Below are positions 10,926 to 20,964 of a DNA stretch of 64,000 bases, in pieces. The position numbers were made by a program, and so were the translations under genes. A model generated the notes under the pieces. That model did no database searches and was not told the DNA's origin. It worked only from the letters and a program-made list of their open reading frames with translations. The first letter of the stretch is position 1, and every line of letters starts with the position of its first letter. Source of the DNA: Salticus scenicus (taxonomy: Eukaryota; Arthropoda; Arachnida; Araneae; Salticidae); NCBI GenBank assembly GCA_963930645.1, contig OZ005654.1:269926282-269990281 (forward strand), in the 5' to 3' direction.

Positions 10926-12195
10926 TCATTTTAAGATTAGTATGCTGTGGCCATCACAAATCATTCTTCTGTATGTATAACACCACCATTTACCAGTTAA
11001 TATATATGAAAATTTAATCATCATAGTATCTCACAATAAAGATTTTAAATGGGCAGTTTGATATAACTTTGTTTTAACCAATAGAATTTGAAATATAACT
11101 ATCTGAAATATGAAAAAAGAAGTGAATAATAGCAGCACCATTTTTGGTCTGATATACACTCAAATTGCATCAGCATAATTTTTCATAATATCTATCTCAT
11201 ATACCAAATTTGGTGCATTTATATATCATAGAAGCTGAGCTATGGCTTTCCTATAAACATAAAATATTGCAGCATAGCAGAGCCGTGTCCGATGTGCACT
11301 CAAATTGAATCAGCATAGTTTTTTATAATTTCTGTCTCACATACCAAATTTGGTGCATTTATATCTCATAGAACCTGAAATATTGGCTTGCTGTAAACAA
11401 GGTTAAATTGCAGCATAACAGACTACCGGTTGTTAGTGGATATGTACTAACAAATCGGTTAACAGGTTGTGCTGCTCTACCCAAATTGAACTGACACAGT
11501 TTTTTATCATGACCATCATACATATCAAATTTTATGCACTTACACACTATAGAAGCTGAGATATATAGAAATAATAAGGGAAATGGCAGCATAGTAGCAC
11601 AAACTCTTGGGCAGTATATCTCAAAAGTTAATCAGCACCATTTCAAGTCCAACTAAATATAAAATTTGATTTAATTTTTTCCATTGGTTCATGAGATACA
11701 GTCCACAATATTTTGCTAACACTCGCAGACAGCAAAAATAAAGTATCTCACAATAAAGATTTTAAATATGCAGTTTGATATAATTTTGTTTTAACCAATA
11801 GAATTTGAAATATAACTATTGAAAAATGAAAAAAGAAGTGAATAATAGCAGCCCACTTTTGGTCTGATATACACCAAAAGTTGTTTACTGTTCAATACAT
11901 ATCCTCTGTTGAGCGATATAACCAAAAGCTAATTAGACTCAATTCAAGTCAAGGTCTAACTAAATATCAAGTTGGTTAACTTCTTTTATTGATTCATGAG
12001 ATACAGAATCCATAAATTTTTTTTAAGATAAACAGATGTTTTCTAACTGATATATTTTAGCCCCCTGGAAATTTTCTTCCATATTTTCCTATACAAATTC
12101 ACATAGTACATATTATTTATTTAAATTATTATTTATCAAAATTATTTTCAATAATTAATGCAGACAATTTATACTTTTGAAAGGTATACATATTG
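10926..12195 (+). repeat. Interspersed repeat with internal direct repeats
   Basis: A block of about 135 bp at 11023-11163 (with CACAATAAAGATTTTAAAT and TTTTAACCAATAGAATTTG) recurs at 11743-11875. Between them diverged subrepeats carry CAAATTTGGTGCATTTATAT and CAGCATA anchors at 11171, 11311 and later. The left edge (GTATGCTGTGGCCATCACAAA) and right part (TACAAATTCACATAGTA) both recur, brought close together, at 46520-46660, as expected for an internally deleted relative. It has no coding capacity. Confidence 0.65.
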
Positions 12196-12376
12196 AAAAT
12201 TTTCAATCCCCAGCAAAAGCAAGCAATATTCCTACAAATAAAAAAATACCCTATGTGACTATTAAGTCATATAGGATAAATATAAATATTTCACATATAA
12301 ATATATCTCTTCTCTTATAAATATTTCACATTTAAAAGTCAAAACTAATTTACATTATGTACATTTATACAAAATT

Positions 12377-12879
12377 TTGTCCTATATTGCCATATTAAAA
12401 CTTATGGGGGGAGGGGGGGGGAAGATGACAGTGCTACCTGTCGAGCAATCTAATATTTTCTTTGTTTTGCTGCTAAATACTGGCAAAATGAGCATTGAGA
12501 ATGGCATTAAGAAATCTGTACATCAGAAATTAATTAAAATGCTACATTATGCTCAATGGGCCAGCTCTAACTCTATCCTTGCAGACTAAAGAGAGTTTTC
12601 TGCAGGCTCTCTCTTGAGAGATGTCAAGGTTTGACTTTTCTTATCAGGCTGAGCCGTTTATGTTCCCTATTAACTCACTCGAAGTCAGAAACATCCCATA
12701 TCACCTTTAACAACCTATATCAAAGACACAATATGGCACCAAAAGTTTTGTTTGTAGCAGCAATGCAGATAATCCATACTCATTTCCATCCTGAGATTTG
12801 GATGCATGTTTATACTTATGGTTCAAAACTAGATGTCAATGGTAATGTGGATGCCGGTGATCAAGCAAATCATATTTAA
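12377..12879 (+). pseudogene. Possible RNase H / non-LTR pol remnant
   Basis: The frame ending at 12879 contains HPEIWMHVYTYGSKLDVNG, which resembles the VYTDGS start of retroelement RNase H domains with the catalytic aspartate replaced by tyrosine. Upstream frames (12377-12589 and 12631 on) look protein-like but are broken by stops. A decayed non-LTR retrotransposon fragment is the likeliest source, judged by one short motif only. Confidence 0.35.
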
Positions 12880-12889
12880 AAATTAATCA

Positions 12890-13245
12890 TTTTATATTAA
12901 AATTATCCCCAATAGATAACTTACATATTTCAGTCATGTATGACATATTGTGTTGAAAAGTAAATATTTTGTTTAGTGGCATAAATGGGTGAGTCCATTA
13001 AGTAATAGGAAATCTAATCAAATTTTCAGAAAGCTTAAACAACCAGAGTTCAGTTAAATATATAATATTAAAATGTCTGCAATAGGTAAATTACATAGTG
13101 CAATCATGTATGATGTATTGTGTAGAAATGTAAATATTTTGTTAGTGGCATAAACGGGTAAGTCCATTAAGAAATAGCGATTCTAATCATATTGCCAGAA
13201 AGTGTAAACATCCAGAGTTAAGTTAAATATCTATTTTAAATTGTC
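12890..13245 (+). repeat. Two-copy tandem repeat, ~170-bp unit
   Basis: AATAG(A/G)TAA at 12911 and 13081, and AGTGGCATAAA at 12975 and 13144, give a unit of 169-170 bp. The units share the TCATGTATGA, GGGT(G/A)AGTCCATTAAG and CCAGAGTT blocks. A more diverged single unit appears at about 1790-1910 (CCAATGGGTGAATCAATAAG). Confidence 0.75.
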
Positions 13246-14038
13246 TAACAAATTTTAAAAAGATGTTTTAAAGTAAAACCGTTGTTGTAAAACTAAGCCA
13301 TGCAGAAAAATAGGATATAATCTCTTTGAATCTTTTTAAATAACATAAAGCAAAAGCAATAAGGATATTTTTTTCGTTTTGTTTTCAAGAATTTTGTAAT
13401 GAAAATGATAATTAGAACAATAAAATTTCATTTTTATAATGTCTAAACATTACATTAATTTTCAGACAATAAAAGTAAAATAAAAATTTCCATATATATT
13501 TGTTTGTAAATAATAAAAATTATTTATAAATATTTAAAATAAAAAGTATGTATATAAAGTAATAATAAAGTACAATAAGGTCATTAGAATAAAAGTAAAT
13601 CAGAAATATTCAAAATAACTAAATAAATTAATATAGTTGGTATAAAAATCAACGTAAGAACACTCCAATCTTTCTAAAATAAATTAATCCCTTTTACTTT
13701 ATTTTGCCCCTTCTTTAAATTTTTCTCTGTGGATTATTGGCCATCTGCCACAATTTCATGCTATCTATAGAATATTGAATATCTGTATATCAAGTCATTA
13801 TTAATAATTTCATTGGCAAAAATTTGAAAGAAAAGTTATCGTTTAATATTCTTTTATTTTCCTCTTTTTCTCTGACTATATAACACAAATTTTCTGGTGA
13901 ACAGAGATGATTTAATTTAAGCCTAAATGAGTAATTTCTTGTTCAAAATATACTATAAACTTAATTATTATTTATAAGTTATTATAAGCTTAATAATAAG
14001 CTTATCAAAATAAGTTGTTTTGCTTTTTTTTTCTATAG

Positions 14039-14320
14039 GAATTACTGGAGTTCTTCTGGTGATTGTTCTTTCCTTAATGTATGTTTTTGCTGTACAGTTT
14101 GCAAGACGACATGTTTTTAATGCATTTTGGAAAACACACAATTTATATCCTATCATGTATATTTTAATGATTCTTCATGGAATTGGTCATTTATTACAGC
14201 CACCGATGTTCTACTATTTTTTTCTTGGACCATGTGTTTTATTTGCAATAGACATGCTTGTTAGTGTGAGCCGAAAAAAGATTGAGATATCAGTTATCAA
14301 AGCTGAATTGTTACCATCAG
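14039..14320 (+). CDS. Duox: Duox exon, helices 4-6 and second haem-histidine pair
   Basis: AG at 14037-14038 and GT at 14321; phase 1 in and out. It encodes the helix ITGVLLVIVLSLMYVFAV, then FWKTHNLYPIMYILMILHG and a last helix (FFLGPCVLFAIDMLV), ending SVSRKKIEISVIKAELLPS. The histidines in THN and LHG are 13 apart, the NOX spacing for the inner/outer haem ligands of helix 5. The SRKK stretch begins the cytosolic dehydrogenase part. The intron that follows is 12.7 kb long because of a Gypsy insertion. Confidence 0.95.
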
Positions 14321-14544
14321 GTATTAAATTTGAGTTATTTTTACAGTTTATTTAGCTGACACTAAATAATAATAAAACAAAAATGACTGTTAAATTTGAA
14401 ACATTTGCAAAAGCATAAGAATTTTCAGAAACTTTTATAAGATTAGTCTACAATAATGAGAGTATTTAACATTTTTTGCTGACAACTATTTTTTGTTTTT
14501 ATCTTTTAATTTATTTTTGCTATAATATAAAGCAGATATATATA

Positions 14545-15208
14545 TGAAAGGATAAAATAAGCAAGATTCTAAATTAATATTTAAATTAATATTAAATGAT
14601 ATCTTAATAGAATTAGCTCAGAATAAATCTTAATTTTAAGAACAACTTTGTGAGAGTTCTATTTTAGCGCCCCTGTTAAGTTAGTTTTTCAGCAAAGCAC
14701 ATCGTAGCGCGGGAATCGCGATTAGAAGAAGTTTCATAATCAAAATTATGCAATAGTTGAAATTAGCGGCAATGCATTGCGAAATACGAAATCCTGGATA
14801 TCCGGGTCAGCCAATGAAAGGATGTGGGTTGGATTTTGGCTGACCTGGTTATCCAATAAGAATAGTTTCGGTTCCCGCCAAAATATCCATATAAAAACGG
14901 GAGCACACGAAAATCAGAGTCTCTTTCCATGAAAGCTTTTGATTAAATAGTCGACGACAATAATAAGTTTAAGTTAACGGTCCCAGGATGGGAATTGATT
15001 CGCGGTTCCGCCGTTAATGGAACAATTTCGGCCCGACTCGGCTACGGATCTGTACAGCGTGCTCAAAATGAAGTGACTTAATAAAGTGTAATATGACTGT
15101 CTTCAAATAAACGACTGCATCATCAATTGTGAAGTATTTCTTTGAGTGAACTTTCTTAATATGGAGTGACTGGAATACATCAGCCTACAAGAAAGGGCTT
15201 ACGTTACA
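14545..15208 (+). repeat. 5' LTR of Gypsy element
   Basis: 664 bp. A TATAAAA box lies at 14890-14896, and candidate polyadenylation signals (AATAAA) lie in the R/U5 part near 15080 and 15107. A strong inverted pair at 14796-14814 and 14836-14854 (GGTCAGCCAA against TTGGCTGACC) lies in U3. No clear TGG primer-binding site starts right after the LTR; the sequence reads ACGAAGCCGGTAGG, so the priming tRNA is not identified. Confidence 0.95.
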
Positions 15209-16106
15209 ACGAAGCCGGTAGGATGGTCCTGTAAGGGAAAACCAACAAGTCAGCATGAAATAAGCTGTGGTCAGCACCTTATTTTAGTTTTAATTATTGG
15301 AATGGAACTGCAATATTTATGACCTCCTGGGACCGGAACTTTCCAAAAACGGACCGGTCTTTGCTAAATTAAGCCGGACTGTCAGAAAGAAATAGTGCCC
15401 TTAAAGAGCAAGCAACATTAGTAACATCATCTGTACTCAAAGGATAGTAGAAAGAAAAAATATTGACTTACACCAGTTTTGTGTGAAAGATGCCAGAAAA
15501 AAGAAAGAATTGACTTGCGTCACTTTGCTTCAAGTGTGTCCGATTACGTTCTGAAAGATGTGTGACTTACGCCAGTTTTGATCCAAGATTTTTTTTTTAT
15601 TGCTCTCTTAAGAGCCATGTTTCAAGTGCTGTGAGATAACAACCAGATGGCCTCTTCTGGATGAGTCCCAACAGAAACACCTGCTTTTTTATGTGTTAGT
15701 CCAGAAGTTGTGAATAAAATTTTCTTGCTCCACAGGAAGTAAAAATAGGTTTTTTATTTTTTAATTTATTATTGTGTTTCCATATCAGTGTAAATCAACA
15801 AAAAGTGGTGAGTGATTTTCATTTTATTTATATTTAGGATGATTTTTTAGTGACTTTATATTTATCTTAAGTTGTTAATAAAAATGAATTATGATAAGGT
15901 TTGACATCGTTTATTTTTGGGATATATTTTATGATTTGAATTGAAAATGTTTTAAGCTAAATTACTTGTTGTCAGATTTAAAATAATAATAATATACCAG
16001 ATTTTTATTAAGTTTGCAAAAGTATTATATTTCATATGTTAAATTTAGAGCTTTTCATAAATACTTATATAAAAAATTAAAATTTTTGAAATTTGATAAA
16101 AAAAAA

Positions 16107-16143
<37 letters not shown>

Positions 16144-16731
16144 TAAAAGAAATAAAGAAATAAAATAAATTCTTAATTGGTTATTATATTTTATGTTAAG
16201 AGATTTAAAAATAAAATTTCCATAAATATTTATATAGAAAATTAAATTTTTTTTTGAAAAATTGGATTCCTTGTTTTCAGAAATAAGAATTTTGTGGTGT
16301 GCTATTTATTACTATAGACAAAGAGTAGCCAGAAGTATTTATGTTGATAATAAATTTGATTTATTTATTTGTTATATGCTGTTTATAATTATTTATTAGT
16401 AGGATTTATTAGATGAATTTAGACAAAGCAATTTCAGAAGTATTTATTTTGAACGTCAATAAATGTGATTTATTTGTTTATGTTTATTTATTATTTGGAT
16501 TTATTTAGGTGATATAATAACTGTGATAAAAAATAATAATAATAATAATAATAATAGACTATTTATATTGATTGTGATATTTAATTTATTGAATACTTTG
16601 GTAAAGCTGTGATAATTAATAAATACCAAACTTAATTAGCAAAATTAAATAAATTACCTGTTTCAAAAAAAAAAAAAAAAAAAATTCTTATTTTTTTTTT
16701 CAAAATTTTGAATTGTGAAATAAAGTTAAAT
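15209..16731 (+). other. Gypsy leader, non-coding
   Basis: About 1.5 kb between the 5' LTR and the first gag ATG. It contains several upstream ATGs and AAT microsatellites (about 16108-16141 and 16531-16555), plus A and T runs before gag. No protein-coding frame is recognised. A long AT-rich leader also precedes gag in the related copy. Confidence 0.7.
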
Positions 16732-17823
16732 ATGCCCGAAAGTGACATCTCAACATGTTTATTGACACCCCCTAAGGGTACAGAGGAAAATTTACTTGTG
16801 GATACCAATTTAGAAAATAACCTACTTAATGTGAGTAAACTCCCCTCCCCAAACACACTAGTAAAGGCAATGAGTAGTACCAATGATGTAAAGAAATCTT
16901 TAAATATAAATAAATCTCCCACTGTAAGAGAGGACGATGTCCTCATTGCTTTTTGCCCTGAAAACGGCATGATGTGGACGTCCTGGCTAATTTATTTTCA
17001 AGCCTGGTGTGAGGAGAATGGAAAAGATGAGGTTTGGCGAGTCCGTAATATACAAAGATTTTTGAAGGGTAAAGCCCTCACAGTGTATATAAACAATAGC
17101 TTAAACATGCTTCATTGGGAGGAATTGGTTGAAATTTTTACAGAGGAATTCACGACACCAGGTGAAACATCGTTAACAGATTTCTCGAGCATTCGCTTTA
17201 AGGCAGGTGAAAATGTCATGGAGTATTATCAGAAAAAACTCCAAGTAGGGCGAGCACTAGGCTTAGAGCCCAAGTTCCTCATGGAAGGATTAACCGACGG
17301 ATTGCCACTGACTTTAAGACAACTTGTTGTGGCTAATGCGCCAAAAACATTAAACGAATGGAGGGATCTTGTCCACAAATTAAATAAACTGCAGATATCT
17401 GAAAAATCTGCTGATCCCCTTCCAAACAAGTTGCCAGGTCAATTTCAAAGGTTCACCTATCCACAAGACAGGGAAAATAGAAACCCAGTTCAATATGCTC
17501 CCCGACCACAACCCTGGAGTTACCGGTTTCCTAATGTGCAGAGACCACATATGGGATACCCTAATCAAAACAGACCAAATTTCACAAACAATACTCGAAC
17601 CAATCTAAGAGGGCCAAGACCCCATTTTCCAAGCCCAAATACACACATTCACTTTCAAGGCACTTTGCCTCCTCTCCCATGTAAACATTGTTCAAAACGC
17701 AACATTCCTAATGCTTTTCATTGGCATAGTGAATGCCCTTTCAAACAAGAAAATCCAACTCATGTCACAGAAGAGTCACCAGTGGTAGATAATACAACAG
17801 AAGGAACAAATAACACCTATTGA
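16732..17823 (+). CDS. gag: Gypsy Gag polyprotein
   Basis: 363 codons from the first ATG (16732; MPESDISTC) to TGA at 17821. The central region, with CPENGMMWTSWLIYF, WRVRNIQRFLKG and VGRALGLEPKF, is a retrotransposon capsid-type domain and is strongly conserved in the second copy at 36.3-37.0 kb, while the N-terminus is not. A proline/asparagine-rich basic linker follows, then a zinc-knuckle-like CKHC...HWHSEC. Spacing is C-X2-C-X9-H-X4-C, longer than the usual CX2CX4HX4C. Gag should form the cytoplasmic particle that packages element RNA. The frame continues open after the TGA into pol. Confidence 0.9.
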   Translation: MPESDISTCLLTPPKGTEENLLVDTNLENNLLNVSKLPSPNTLVKAMSSTNDVKKSLNINKSPTVREDDVLIAFCPENGMMWTSWLIYFQAWCEENGKDEVWRVRNIQRFLKGKALTVYINNSLNMLHWEELVEIFTEEFTTPGETSLTDFSSIRFKAGENVMEYYQKKLQVGRALGLEPKFLMEGLTDGLPLTLRQLVVANAPKTLNEWRDLVHKLNKLQISEKSADPLPNKLPGQFQRFTYPQDRENRNPVQYAPRPQPWSYRFPNVQRPHMGYPNQNRPNFTNNTRTNLRGPRPHFPSPNTHIHFQGTLPPLPCKHCSKRNIPNAFHWHSECPFKQENPTHVTEESPVVDNTTEGTNNTY

Positions 17824-20800
17824 CAGTTTGCAGCGACCGGTCGCATTATATACAAGGATATCCAAAGAAAAAACAAGCAAACTAATCAAGGTGTTAAAAA
17901 TCCAGAATCGTACTCTACCATTCCTTTAATCTTCGATACGGGCAGCAGCTTAAGCATTATTCCTCAACATTTTGTCCATAAATTTAAACTTCAAACAAAA
18001 AAGGTCTCACCATTACACGTCATTCAAACACAGGGGAGGTTGACAATTCGAGAAAAATGTTACTTTAAATTACAAATTGGTAATATTACAAAAAATATAG
18101 AAATGTTTATATTAGATAATAACTTACCTTATGCTCTCCTTAGCTTATCACATTGTTGTCTGTTTCAATTGACTATTGATTGTGCTAAAAAGCTAGTAAA
18201 ACAAAATAATACCATTCTCCCATTGTTAAAAAATATATCTAAATGTACACAAACTTTACATATAACTTCTGAAAGTGAAAATACCAATAGTCAAAAGAAA
18301 AATTTTAATATTCCAACAAACAATAGAGTAAGGGAGTTCAAGTACACTCAAGCCACTGAGAACCACGTAAATCCTCAGTCTGCTAGAAAAGGAAAACTTC
18401 CTACTTTATTATCAAAATATGTCCAAATTTTTGCAAAATCTAAATATGATGTTGGAAGAATTCATATGGAACCACAAAGGATTCGTTTAACTTCAGATTT
18501 ACCTATTTCTCTCAGAGCATATAGAACTTCCCCTAAGGAAGAAGAAGAAATTAAAACCCAAGTTCAAAATTTATTACAGGCCGGTATTATAAAAGAAAGT
18601 TGTTCGCCTTATTCCGCACCTGTAACTTTGGTGTATAAACGGGAAGAAGGCAAAAAGACGCGATTATGTATTGACTTCCGTAAACTCAATTCAATCACTA
18701 AAACAGATGCTGAACCACTTCCCAGAATAGATACTTTGTTAGATAAACTAGCTAAAGCAAAAATTTTTTCCACTCTTGACTTGGCAAGTGGATATTGGCA
18801 CATTCCTATCCACCCAAAAGATACTGAAAAATTGGCTTTTGCTACAACTTTCGGATTATATGAGTGGAAATACCTTCCCTTTGGGCTTAAAAATGCCCCT
18901 GCTATCTTCAATCGAACCATTAGAAGGATTTTAAATAAATACAAAATAGACTTTGCCTGTAATTATTTCGATGATATAATTGTATTTTCACAGTCAGAAG
19001 ATGAACACTTCCAACACCTACAACAACTTTTTGATATATGTGTTAAAGAAAACATAAAATTAAAACTATCAAAATGCAATTTTGCCAAAACAAAAATTAA
19101 CTTTTTAGGATACGAAATAACTAATGGCCTAATTACCCCTGATAATCCAAACATTGAAGTAATAAAAAATTTGAAACCGCCAAAAAATGTCAAGGAATTG
19201 CAGAGAGTTTTGGGATCAGTTAACGTTTATGCTAGATTTATTCCAAAATATGCCGAAACAAGAGCTCCTTTAAATAATTTATTAAAGAAAAATGTCCCCT
19301 ATGTTTGGGACCAGAAATGTGAAAAATCCTTCCAAAAATTAAAAAATGCTCTTATAAGTAAACCTATTTTAAGACTTTATGATCCCAGAACTCCCTGTCA
19401 GTTATTTGTTGACGCCTCGAGTCATGGTGTGGGATGTGTTGTTAAACAGGCAGATGTGAATGGTACTTTACACCCAGTGGCATATCGTTCAAGAAATTTA
19501 CGAGATTATGAAAAAAATTATGCAATTACAGAATTAGAATGTTTAGCAATTATTGATGCCTTAGATAATTTTTATCATTATTTGCACGGTCAAAAGTTTG
19601 TCATACATACGGATCATGCGTCTCTCACTTGGTTAAAAAATGTTAAAAATTTAAGAGGAAGATTATTCCGCTGGTCCCTTAAACTTAGTATGTTTGACTA
19701 TGAAATTAAATATCAAAAAGGATCAACAAATATTGAAGCTGATATGCTATCTAGATTGCCTGTTTTGGAAAATGTGTCACACCATGTACACCTCCTAGAC
19801 TTAAATGAAATCAAAGAAAACCAGAAAAAAGAAAACACAGGTATTAACATTAAGAAAACTCTTGAAATTGAAGATGTAATTGTAATTAAAAAGAAAGGTT
19901 TGTATAAGGTAATAGTCCCGATGTCATTAAGATTACGCCTCCTACAGAAAACCCACACTCAATTTGGACACCCAGGAATTTATAAAATGATAAATTTAAT
20001 TACACCACAGTATTATTGGCTTAATATTAATAAAGATATTGAAAATTTTGTAAAACATTGTCATACCTGTCAAATAAATAAAAAATGCAGACAAAAACGG
20101 TTTGGTTCATTACAGGAAATACCGCCAACAGATAAACCTTTTGAATGTTTGTCTTTGGACACTGTTGGTGGGTTTAACTACTATAATTCTACAAAAAAAT
20201 ATTTGCATTTGGTCGTGGACCATGCAACCCGTTATGTGTGGGGATTTCCATCAAAAAGCGTTACCACTGAAACTTATACAAACTTTTTAAAACAACTTTT
20301 TCAAATTCAAGTACCTAAAAAATTGTTAACAGATAGGAATGCAGCATTCACGGCATCCCGTTTCAAAAAATTCCTTCGAAATTATAATACAAAACATTTG
20401 TTAACAAGTAGCCATCATCCCGAATGCAACGGGAAAGTCGAGCGCCTCAATCAGACTATTGTTACGCGTCTAAAATGTAAGGTTAACTCTTCTTCAAATA
20501 AAATTCCCTGGACTAAATTAATTGATGAAGTTTTACATCAATATAACTTAACACCTCACTCTGTAACTCAATTCCCACCTAGTTATTTATTATTAGGAGA
20601 ATTACCATATGATCCATTATTAGTAAACAATAGTTACTATCCTTCAGTTGATGAAGCTAGAAAAATAGCAAAAGAAAAAACAATACAATGTCATAAAAAA
20701 AACAAAATCCGATTTGATGCTCGATTTCTCCCTGTTAAATTTAAAGTTGGTGATGAAATTATTTATGAAGAATTCCAATATCCCAACACACGTAAGTTAA

Positions 20801-20964
20801 GTCCACCTTATTCAGGCCCTTACACAATCTTAAAACAAATATCCGAAGTTAATTTTGAAATAGACAAACCCAGTCCCCATTTTAAAAGAAAGTCAGAAAT
20901 TGTTCATTCATCTAAGTTAAGATACTATAATAACCCTCAAAAATTCAAATTAAGTCATGAATAA
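17824..20964 (+). CDS. pol: Gypsy Pol: protease, RT, RNase H, integrase
   Basis: Open for 1046 codons directly after the gag TGA and in the same frame. There is no ATG before the protease, so expression probably needs readthrough of TGA 17821-17823. Protease active site IFDTGSS is at residues 37-43. RT carries YFDD at 381-384. RNase H has LFVDASS (Asp 530) and TELECLAI. The integrase zinc domain starts near 711 (HTQFGHPG...CHTCQ). Its DDE residues are Asp 779, Asp 837 and Glu 873, the last two 35 apart. A GPY/F-like SGPYTIL follows; no chromodomain is evident. All catalytic residues are present and no frame break is seen, so the element may be active. Confidence 0.93.
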   Translation, partial: QFAATGRIIYKDIQRKNKQTNQGVKNPESYSTIPLIFDTGSSLSIIPQHFVHKFKLQTKKVSPLHVIQTQGRLTIREKCYFKLQIGNITKNIEMFILDNNLPYALLSLSHCCLFQLTIDCAKKLVKQNNTILPLLKNISKCTQTLHITSESENTNSQKKNFNIPTNNRVREFKYTQATENHVNPQSARKGKLPTLLSKYVQIFAKSKYDVGRIHMEPQRIRLTSDLPISLRAYRTSPKEEEEIKTQVQNLLQAGIIKESCSPYSAPVTLVYKREEGKKTRLCIDFRKLNSITKTDAEPLPRIDTLLDKLAKAKIFSTLDLASGYWHIPIHPKDTEKLAFATTFGLYEWKYLPFGLKNAPAIFNRTIRRILNKYKIDFACNYFDDIIVFSQSEDEHFQHLQQLFDICVKENIKLKLSKCNFAKTKINFLGYEITNGLITPDNPNIEVIKNLKPPKNVKELQRVLGSVNVYARFIPKYAETRAPLNNLLKKNVPYVWDQKCEKSFQKLKNALISKPILRLYDPRTPCQLFVDASSHGVGCVVKQADVNGTLHPVAYRSRNLRDYEKNYAITELECLAIIDALDNFYHYLHGQKFVIHTDHASLTWLKNVKNLRGRLFRWSLKLSMFDYEIKYQKGSTNIEADMLSRLPVLENVSHHVHLLDLNEIKENQKKENTGINIKKTLEIEDVIVIKKKGLYKVIVPMSLRLRLLQKTHTQFGHPGIYKMINLITPQYYWLNINKDIENFVKHCHTCQINKKCRQKRFGSLQEIPPTDKPFECLSLDTVGGFNYYNSTKKYLHLVVDHATRYVWGFPSKSVTTETYTNFLKQLFQIQVPKKLLTDRNAAFTASRFKKFLRNYNTKHLLTSSHHPECNGKVERLNQTIVTRLKCKVNSSSNKIPWTKLIDEVLHQYNLTPHSVTQFPPSYLLLGELPYDPLLVNNSYYPSVDEARKIAKEKTIQCHKKNKIRFDARFLPVKFKVGDEIIYEEFQYPNTRKLSPPYSGPYTILKQISEVNFEIDKPSPHFKRKSEIVHSSKLRYYNNPQKFKLSHE

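Noticed and set aside
15209..15240. Primer-binding site of the Gypsy element
   Set aside because: No TGG starts within a few bases of the LTR end; TGGTCC about 15 bp downstream is too far to assert.
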